A stretch of 12,755 bases of DNA from an uncultured Balneolaceae bacterium (GTDB lineage: Bacteria; Bacteroidota; Rhodothermia; Balneolales; Balneolaceae): the NCBI GenBank assembly GCA_937982515.1, contig CALJMB010000079.1, positions 1 through 12,755 of the forward strand, read 5' to 3'. The notes beneath the pieces were generated by a model, which did no database searches, had not been told where the DNA came from, and saw nothing but the letters and a program-made list of their open reading frames with translations. The position numbers were made by a program, and so were the translations under genes. Below, piece after piece: positions 8,239 to 12,755 of this stretch (positions are counted from its first letter, which is position 1; every line of letters begins with the position of its first letter).

Positions 8239-8305
8239 TCATCCCCTAATCACGGCAAAAGCCGCCGTGATCTTCTTCCTTCAAAAGAAGGATTAAGCGG
8301 GATGA
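8239..8305. other. Three-stem foldable element in the menA-menC gap
   Basis: Outer arms TCATCCC (8239-8245) and GGGATGA (8299-8305) enclose two perfect hairpins. The first is ATCACGGC/GCCGTGAT (8249-8256 with 8264-8271). The second is TCCTTC-AAAA-GAAGGA (8277-8292). Together they would form a three-way junction as RNA or single-stranded DNA. I checked it by eye against common riboswitch signatures (TPP, cobalamin, SAM, glycine, c-di-GMP) and saw no match. The GTCATCCC/GGGATGA edges are reminiscent of REP palindromes. Confidence 0.5.
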
Positions 8306-8462
8306 TAGCCCACCCTGCAAAGGCTCACCTTTAAGTTCTCAGGCCAACCGTTGGTATGAAATCTTATGAGATGGCCTCGGCTTTGTATCGGCCCGGTGCA
8401 CGGCCTGTCTCTCACTGATCCGGTCACTCCGAGGGATCGGATCAGGGGGAAAGCGTTCTGTA

Positions 8463-9350
8463 TCAGCCCAACAAGATCCCCAGGCTGAACAGCACACCGT
8501 AAATTACCATAAACCGGGCGGTCTGTTCCAGGGTTTTATTCAGGTTTTGCTTGTTCGTTTCCGTCCATACGCTTTTTACCAGCACCCATGCAAAGGGAAT
8601 AGCCAGATAGGGAATGAAGACAGGGAGCCCAAAACCGAGCCTGAAATAAAAGTGCGGCGGTATGGCCAGGGCCAGAGCTATCATGAGCAGATATTCCCAG
8701 CGCAGGGCATTTTCTCCCAGCAGAACGCCCAGAGTGTTTTTCCCGGCGGGGCCATCCTGCTCTACGTCCCGCAGGTTATTTACAACCAGTATGTTTGTAG
8801 ACAAAGCCCCGACTGCCAGAGAAGCCCAGAACGAAGCCGGCGACCAGCTGAAGGCGTTTACATAATAGGTTCCCATTACGGCAACGATACCAAAGAAAAC
8901 GAACACAAAAACATCTCCCAGGCCGTTGTACCCCAGCGGAAAGGGACCCCCGGTATAGAGGATGCCGCAGATCAGAGACGCGATTCCCAAAGCCAGTATT
9001 ACCCATCCCGCATGCCACACAAGATAAAGCCCCAGTACAAAAGCCAGCCCCATGGTAACGACGGTAGCCCTTTTCATCACGTGTGCCGGTATAAGTCCCC
9101 TGGCTGTTGCCCGCTCAAAGCCTATGCGTTCGTCTGTATCGGCCCCGTTGACAAAATCAAAATAGTCGTTGGCGAAGTTGGTGCCTATCTGAATAAGGAA
9201 CGCACAGGCCATGGCCACAATGGTTGCCGGCCAGTGCAGTGCCCCATCGTTAGCGGCCAGCACGGCCCCTACAAGAACCGGAACAAAAGCCGCCGCCAGT
9301 GTTTTAGGCCTCGCGGCGTCGATCCAGATTTTAATGTCAGAAGAACTCAA
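8463..9350 (-). CDS. menA: 1,4-Dihydroxy-2-naphthoate polyprenyltransferase
   Basis: MenA attaches the polyprenyl chain to 1,4-dihydroxy-2-naphthoate at the inner membrane, giving demethylmenaquinone. The 295-residue protein is strongly hydrophobic, with about eight or nine membrane segments as expected for UbiA-type enzymes. The first Asp-rich motif is NDYFDF (61-66) followed by DTDER (71-75). The second is NNLRDVEQD (191-199) followed by GKNTLGVLLG. The N-terminal IWIDAARPKTLAAAFVPVLVG is characteristic of MenA. The only start giving a complete protein is TTG at 9350; no ATG is available nearby. It is divergent from glnN. UbiA relatives with other substrates exist, but the adjacent menC and menE support MenA. 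menB, menD, menF and menH are absent here. Confidence 0.94.
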   Translation of the reverse strand: MSSSDIKIWIDAARPKTLAAAFVPVLVGAVLAANDGALHWPATIVAMACAFLIQIGTNFANDYFDFVNGADTDERIGFERATARGLIPAHVMKRATVVTMGLAFVLGLYLVWHAGWVILALGIASLICGILYTGGPFPLGYNGLGDVFVFVFFGIVAVMGTYYVNAFSWSPASFWASLAVGALSTNILVVNNLRDVEQDGPAGKNTLGVLLGENALRWEYLLMIALALAIPPHFYFRLGFGLPVFIPYLAIPFAWVLVKSVWTETNKQNLNKTLEQTARFMVIYGVLFSLGILLG

Positions 9351-9637
9351 GGTGTAAAATTTTAAAGAATTAGATACGGATATTCGAGGCCCTGAACATA
9401 GTGAATTTAGCCGTCGCTTAAAAAATGAAGCGGAAACATAAATGTGCAGAAAAAATATTAGGTAATATGCCTACTAAAGCATCCCTTCATTAAATATTTA
9501 ACGCAATATGCGTATATGCCTGCATATTTAACTTTTTTATAAAAAAAAGACTAAATAATTTGCGCAATGTTATATTTTTGTATTATTTTAAGCGCGGTTG
9601 GAAATTGTAAACACATAATCACACATACTGTACCTCG
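9351..9637. promoter_or_regulatory. AT-rich divergent control region menA / glnN
   Basis: This 287-bp gap must hold the promoters for both menA (leftward) and glnN (rightward). It contains CGCA-ATA-TGCG (9502-9512), AATATGC/GCATATT inverted arms (9505-9511 and 9522-9528), the palindrome TTGCGCAA (9560-9567) and long A and T runs. TATTTTTG at 9573-9580 fits the TAnnTTTG -7 consensus 58 bases before the glnN start, without a clear -33 partner. The palindromes are candidate operators; the regulator is unknown. Confidence 0.45.
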
Positions 9638-11821
9638 ATGACAAAAGCAATCCGGCGTTATGACACATTGGCTGCTGCCCGTAATTGGGCGCCCGTTACC
9701 AACGGGCAAGGAGTTTCTTCCATGAATGTTACCGAAATTTTTGGGAAAAATACGCTACAGGTAGAAGATTTAAAAGAGCGTTTGCCTAAAATTGTTTGGC
9801 AAGACCTGAAACGTACGATGAGCGAAGGTGAGCAATTAAACCCGGAGGTTGCAGACGCTGTAGCCGTAGCTATGAAAGATTGGGCTATGGAAAAAGGAGC
9901 CACACACTATACGCACTGGTTTCAGCCTTTAACTGGTTTTACAGCTGAAAAACATGATAGTTTTATCACCCCTAACCAGGGCGGGGGCGCCCTGGCTGAG
10001 TTTTCTGGCAAGGAACTGATTCAGGGAGAGCCGGATGCCTCCAGTTTCCCCAACGGAGGGCTTCGGCAGACGTTCGAAGCGCGCGGCTATACAGCCTGGG
10101 ATCCCACATCTCCGGCATTTATCATGGAGAATAGTAACGGTTCATACCTCTGCATCCCCACGGCATTTGCTTCCTGGAAGGGCGAGGCGCTTGACCACAA
10201 GACGCCGTTGCTTCGCTCGAGCGGGGCGCTGGAAAAGCAGGCCAAACGGGCGTTGAATCTGTTTAACGTAGATGTACGGCGTGTCGTTTCTACAGTAGGC
10301 TGTGAGCAGGAATACTTCCTTATCGATCAGGAGTTCTTCTACCGCCGTCCCGATCTGATGACCTCCGGCCGCACCCTGGTCGGCGCCAAGCCACCCAGGG
10401 GCCAGGAATTGGACGATCACTATTTCGGATCGATTCCCGAGCGCGTACTGTCGTTTATGCTGGAGGCCGAGAAGGAGTTGTACCGGCTGGGCATCCCGGT
10501 AAAAACGCGCCACAATGAAGTAGCTCCCAGCCAGTACGAGATCGCCCCCATGTTCGAGACCTCGAATATAGCGGCCGATCACCAGCAACTGATGATGATT
10601 ATACTGAAGAAGGTTGCACGTAAATATAACATGGAGTGCCTCCTTCATGAAAAACCATTTGACGGGCTCAATGGAAGTGGCAAGCACCTGAACTGGTCTA
10701 TGAGTACCGGAAGCGGAGTAAATCTGCTGGAACCGGGAGACAGTCCCCACGAAAATATGCAGTTTCTCTTTTTCTTTACGGCTGTATTGAAAGCCGTATA
10801 TGAAAATCAGGATTTGTTGCGCATCTCCATCGCCCACGCCGGCAATGATCATCGTCTGGGAGCTAATGAGGCTCCACCGGCCATCATTTCCGCATACATC
10901 GGCGATCAGCTCGAAGATGTGGTTACTCAGCTGTTGAACGGCGGATTGAAGAATTCCAAGCAAGGTGGTTTGATGGGGCTGGGAACGCCGGTATTGCCAA
11001 ATCTGCCTAAACATGCCGGTGACCGCAACCGAACTTCGCCGTTCGCGTTTACAGGCAATAAGTTTGAGTTCCGCGCGGTCGGATCCAGCCAGTCTATTTC
11101 TTTTCCTATAGTAGTACTTAACACCATTGTTGCTGATGCCATTGACCAGCTGTGTACTACACTCGAGCGGGAAATAGATAAAAAAGGCTCTCTTGAAGTT
11201 GCGCTCGCGGACGTACTCAGCAATGCCCTGGGAGAGTGCGAAGACATCATCTTTAACGGTGACGGGTACTCAGACGACTGGCAGAAAGAGGCTGAAAAAC
11301 GGGGACTGCTAAATCTCCGGACCACTATGGATGCCCTGCCCAAACTGACAGACGAGAAGAACATCCGGCTTTTTGAGAAACACAAAGTTCTGAATGAACG
11401 AGAGATCCATTCCCGCCAGGAAATCTGGGCTGAACAGTACCTGACTACGATCAATATCGAAGTCGATACCACCGAAGATATAGCAAAAACCATGATCTAT
11501 CCCGCTGCCGTACGCTATATGAACGAACTGGCGGAAAATGTAACCCGCGTTGATCAAATCGGATTGGATACCACAGGTTGCACATCCATGCTGAAGAAGG
11601 TCAATGAAGGATTGAACGATCTCAGTGAGGCGCTGGAAGATCTCCGGGCAGCCGTCCTGGCAGTTGACGGAGATTCGGTTATCGATAAAGCCACCCAGGT
11701 TAAAGACAACGTTATTCCCGCCATGAACAAGATACGTGACGCGGTAGACTTCCTGGAGCGCCATGTAGCCGATGACTACTGGCCGCTGCCCATCTATCGC
11801 GAAATGCTGTTTGTAAAATAA
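9638..11821 (+). CDS. glnN: Glutamine synthetase type III
   Basis: It makes glutamine from glutamate, ammonia and ATP, the main ammonium-assimilation step, as a cytoplasmic oligomer. The 727-residue length and the long N-terminal domain identify the GSIII class typical of Bacteroidota and some cyanobacteria. Visible motifs are THYTHWFQPLTG (89-100), EPDASSFPNGG (131-141), GCEQEYF (221-227, metal-binding glutamates), VKTRHNEVAP (288-297), NGSGKHLNWS (345-354, His350), NDHRLGANEAPP (403-414, Arg406) and RNRTSPFAFTG (463-473). It ends in the family's DDYWPLPIYREMLF. ATG at 9638 places the LPK motif at about residue 50, as in Bacteroides GSIII. ATG at 9722 is possible but would shorten the conserved N-terminus. 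Its own promoter and terminator make it monocistronic. Confidence 0.97.
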   Translation: MTKAIRRYDTLAAARNWAPVTNGQGVSSMNVTEIFGKNTLQVEDLKERLPKIVWQDLKRTMSEGEQLNPEVADAVAVAMKDWAMEKGATHYTHWFQPLTGFTAEKHDSFITPNQGGGALAEFSGKELIQGEPDASSFPNGGLRQTFEARGYTAWDPTSPAFIMENSNGSYLCIPTAFASWKGEALDHKTPLLRSSGALEKQAKRALNLFNVDVRRVVSTVGCEQEYFLIDQEFFYRRPDLMTSGRTLVGAKPPRGQELDDHYFGSIPERVLSFMLEAEKELYRLGIPVKTRHNEVAPSQYEIAPMFETSNIAADHQQLMMIILKKVARKYNMECLLHEKPFDGLNGSGKHLNWSMSTGSGVNLLEPGDSPHENMQFLFFFTAVLKAVYENQDLLRISIAHAGNDHRLGANEAPPAIISAYIGDQLEDVVTQLLNGGLKNSKQGGLMGLGTPVLPNLPKHAGDRNRTSPFAFTGNKFEFRAVGSSQSISFPIVVLNTIVADAIDQLCTTLEREIDKKGSLEVALADVLSNALGECEDIIFNGDGYSDDWQKEAEKRGLLNLRTTMDALPKLTDEKNIRLFEKHKVLNEREIHSRQEIWAEQYLTTINIEVDTTEDIAKTMIYPAAVRYMNELAENVTRVDQIGLDTTGCTSMLKKVNEGLNDLSEALEDLRAAVLAVDGDSVIDKATQVKDNVIPAMNKIRDAVDFLERHVADDYWPLPIYREMLFVK

Positions 11822-11851
11822 CGGCGGTTCTTCTACTCTCGCCGTATAGAT

Positions 11852-11886
11852 AAAGCGGTGTATCCATTCGGATGCACCGCTTTTTT
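11852..11886 (+). terminator. Intrinsic terminator of glnN
   Basis: Arms 11852-11865 and 11870-11883 form a 14-bp stem (one G-U pair) around loop ATTC. The right arm runs into TTTTTT at 11881-11886. It starts 31 bases after the glnN stop. This is the clearest transcription terminator in the window. Confidence 0.9.
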
Positions 11887-11932
11887 AGTATGCCAAACCC
11901 ATCCCGGCACGCCTTGACGGGGGTAACCACTA

Positions 11933-11949
11933 ACACGGAAGACACGGAA
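11933..11949. repeat. Two copies of ACACGGAA, 9-bp spacing
   Basis: ACACGGAA at 11933-11940 recurs at 11942-11949, preceded by AACCACTA. The phrase resembles short ACACGGAAG tandem repeats seen in intergenic DNA of several phyla (recollection). With only two copies it may be a remnant or chance. Confidence 0.4.
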
Positions 11950-11968
11950 AACCGGTAGGCAATGGCTG

Positions 11969-12107
11969 TAAGCAGAAGGCAACAGCTAAGGTATAGCGCG
12001 AACGTCCGTTCGTGCTCCTGGCCGAAGGGGCACGAGCGGACGCTCGCGCTATTAAAGCAAGGGTTTGGGATGACATAATAAGGTGCCTTAAGCAGAACTT
12101 AACAGCT
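11969..12107. repeat. Imperfect 19-bp direct repeat flanking the 22-bp inverted repeat
   Basis: 11969-11987 reads TAAGCAGAA-GGC-AACAGCT and 12089-12107 reads TAAGCAGAA-CTT-AACAGCT, so 16 of 19 bases match. The copies bracket the inverted repeat at 11994-12051 but not exactly at its ends, so they are not simple target-site duplications. Confidence 0.5.
11994..12051. repeat. 22-bp REP-like inverted repeat (TAGCGCGAACGTCCG type)
   Basis: Arms 11994-12015 and 12030-12051 match at 20 of 22 positions around a 14-nt loop containing TGGCCGAAGG. The two differing positions become wobble pairs on one strand or the other, as if pairing were being maintained. No T-run follows, so it is unlikely to be a terminator. 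It looks like a mobile REP-type palindrome; no REP-associated transposase gene is in the window. Confidence 0.8.
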
Positions 12108-12114
12108 CCGCCCT

Positions 12115-12128
12115 TTTCACCTTTCACT
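12115..12128. repeat. Short heptamer pair TTTCACC TTTCACT
   Basis: Two adjacent 7-mers share TTTCAC and are followed by a third partial unit, TTTGCC. They resemble the TTTCTAC heptamers at 114-169, which hints at one family of heptameric repeats in this genome. Two copies alone are weak evidence. Confidence 0.35.
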
Positions 12129-12269
12129 TTTGCCGACTTCATCCCTGCCCGTCAGCCATTGAAACGCAATTCCATGACACGCCTTAAAATAAAGAGGACG
12201 CATAATTAAATGCGAATTAATATATATTATAAAATAATAATTTAAAGACAAGACAAATCTTGGCCTTCC

Positions 12270-12489
12270 CCGGCCCATCTCCGGCCCCCCTCCGGGCCAA
12301 CTCCGGGGCATCCCTGGGCCAACCCCGGCACACCTTCGATACTCCTTCGATACCCCTTCGATACACCCTCGTGCAGGGCGCGAAGGTGTACCGGAGATGC
12401 CGCGCAGGTGTGGCGGGTGCATACCGGCGATGGCCCGGACTTGCCCCGGGCTTGGACCGGCGGAGGCCCGGAGCCGGCGGGGCGGCGGA
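12270..12489. repeat. GC-rich element of twenty 11-bp units arranged as an inverted pair
   Basis: The sequence divides into twenty consecutive 11-bp units without any phase slip. Left-half units (from 12270) include CCGGCCCATCT, CCGGGCCAACT and CCGGGGCATCC, followed by three TCGATAC units at 12336-12368. Right-half units (from about 12380) include GCGAAGGTGTA, CCGGAGATGCC and CCGGCGATGGC. These look like the same unit on the opposite strand. By hand, four adjacent left units (12281-12324) match the reverse complement of the corresponding right units at 8 of 11 positions each. The centre is a hairpin: TACACCCTCG (12362-12371) with CGAAGGTGTA (12381-12390), one mismatch. AT-rich DNA precedes it. 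No open frame through it looks like a real protein. Confidence 0.85.
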
Positions 12490-12545
12490 CAGAGCAGGAT
12501 GTGTTTGATATTGTAGTTGAAATTAACATGTATACGGCCTCTCGA

Positions 12546-12701
12546 CTCCACGTTCGCCGTTGTAGTTCCCGCTGGGTCTCGCAGATGAGCCCGCCGAATG
12601 GCGCTGTGAATATGCGTTAATCGGCGCCAGGCTCGGCTCCGCGAGAAGATACTCCCAATATGCGGCATAAGAAGAGTTAACGTTCAACGGCGGGAGTGGA
12701 G
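12546..12701. repeat. Nested imperfect palindrome at the right edge
   Basis: Outer arms 12546-12561 and 12686-12701 match at 13 of 16 positions. Inside are TCTCGC/GCGAGA (12577-12582 with 12641-12646), GAGCC/GGCTC (12587-12591 with 12630-12634) and CGCCGA/TCGGCG (12592-12597 with 12621-12626), all nested. AATATGCG also occurs twice (12609, 12657). It could be a structured RNA, a REP cluster or the remains of a small element; I do not recognise it. Confidence 0.5.
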
Positions 12702-12755
12702 CTCTTGCCAAAAAGGGAGTAGTTTTACAATGGTCAGGATGGCAAAGGCCTGTTT

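Larger units (their letters stand above)
8072..8462. other. 391-bp gap between menA and menC: repeats, no gene
   Basis: No plausible reading frame is present. From the menC side the gap holds: the perfect inverted repeat; a 12-bp GC palindrome GCCGCCGGCGGC (8137-8148); a possible minus-strand -7 box; the three-stem element; and an 8-bp hairpin (CTGATCCG 8415-8422, CGGATCAG 8438-8445) just past the menA stop. That hairpin could mark the menA 3' end but has no T-tract. Confidence 0.7.
11887..12755. other. Gene-free repeat region after glnN
   Basis: About 870 bp with no credible gene. In order it holds the ACACGGAA pair, the 22-bp inverted repeat with flanking direct repeats, a heptamer pair, an AT-rich stretch (about 12182-12256), the 11-bp-period element and the nested palindrome. 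Open frames here, up to 183 codons on the minus strand, come from GC-rich repeat DNA and have low-complexity Arg/Gly/Pro-rich translations. The composition swings from very AT-rich to very GC-rich within some 20 bp near 12257-12270, unlike the even composition of the core genes. Confidence 0.7.

Noticed and set aside
8239..8460. Known riboswitch upstream of menC
   Set aside because: Read on both strands for TPP, cobalamin, SAM, glycine, c-di-GMP and similar core motifs and found none. Only the generic three-stem fold is supported.
8547..9365. 272-codon plus-strand open frame antisense to menA
   Set aside because: The minus strand encodes a complete MenA with both Asp-rich motifs. The antisense frame has no recognisable domain and is rich in His, Gln and Arg, as expected for a shadow of a membrane protein gene.
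10142..11014. 290-codon minus-strand open frame antisense to glnN
   Set aside because: It lies wholly inside conserved GSIII catalytic sequence and has no recognisable motif, so it is a shadow frame.
12270..12489. CRISPR array
   Set aside because: The units are 11 bp, contiguous and diverged. There are no repeat-spacer alternations of the usual size and no cas genes.
12117..12668. 183-codon open frame on the minus strand across the repeat region
   Set aside because: It runs through the 11-bp periodic block. Its translation is Arg/Gly/Pro-rich and low in complexity with no domain, and three overlapping frames are open there simply because stops are rare in GC-rich repeat DNA.
12270..12701. 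Retron msr-msd or diversity-generating template region
   Set aside because: Long stems are present, but no reverse transcriptase gene or variable repeat pair is in the window.
12546..12701. Integron attC site
   Set aside because: GTTCAAC (12682-12688) fits the RYYYAAC half-site, but no correctly placed GTTRRRY partner exists on either strand and there is no cassette gene.
12730..12755. Possible start of a gene at the right edge (ATG at 12730, GGGAG about 11 bases upstream)
   Set aside because: Only eight codons are visible, nothing is recognisable, and other genes here do not use Shine-Dalgarno sites, so the GGGAG is not good support.

Overview
The window looks like a chromosomal stretch from a Bacteroidota/Balneolota-type bacterium (FCB group). 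It is mostly conserved core metabolism, separated by intergenic gaps unusually rich in short repeats and palindromes. The lineage guess rests on three things. A type III glutamine synthetase of about 727 residues is present. Genes for menaquinone synthesis are present. None of the seven genes has a recognisable Shine-Dalgarno sequence ahead of its start, as is common in Bacteroidota. I cannot name a genus.

Layout. (1) 1-257: non-coding, with eight perfect copies of a 7-bp tandem repeat, then gatB (258-1709, +), a subunit of the tRNA amidotransferase. (2) 1871-5293 (+): a tight three-gene set. A lipoprotein with a degenerate thioredoxin-like domain overlaps tpiA by 4 bp, and purD follows 7 bp later. 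(3) 5294-5477: convergent gap holding a 21-bp imperfect palindrome. (4) 9350-5478 (-): menA, a 400-bp gap, then menC and menE almost touching. These are three late steps of menaquinone synthesis. The gap carries a perfect 21-bp inverted repeat and a second, three-stem foldable element. (5) 9351-9637: AT-rich divergent control region. (6) 9638-11821 (+): glnN, closed by a textbook intrinsic terminator. (7) 11887-12755: no credible gene. It contains a chain of repeat elements: a 22-bp inverted repeat, an imperfect direct repeat, a strongly AT-rich stretch, a GC-rich block with strict 11-bp periodicity over 20 units, and a nested palindrome.

The genes serve separate housekeeping functions: Gln/Asn-tRNA formation, glycolysis, purine synthesis, respiratory quinone synthesis and ammonium assimilation. 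I see no defence, mobile or secretion system and no transposase gene. The most unusual structure is the 11-bp-periodic element at 12270-12489. Its left half is pyrimidine-rich and its right half resembles the left half's reverse complement in the same register. I do not recognise it as a standard annotated feature type.
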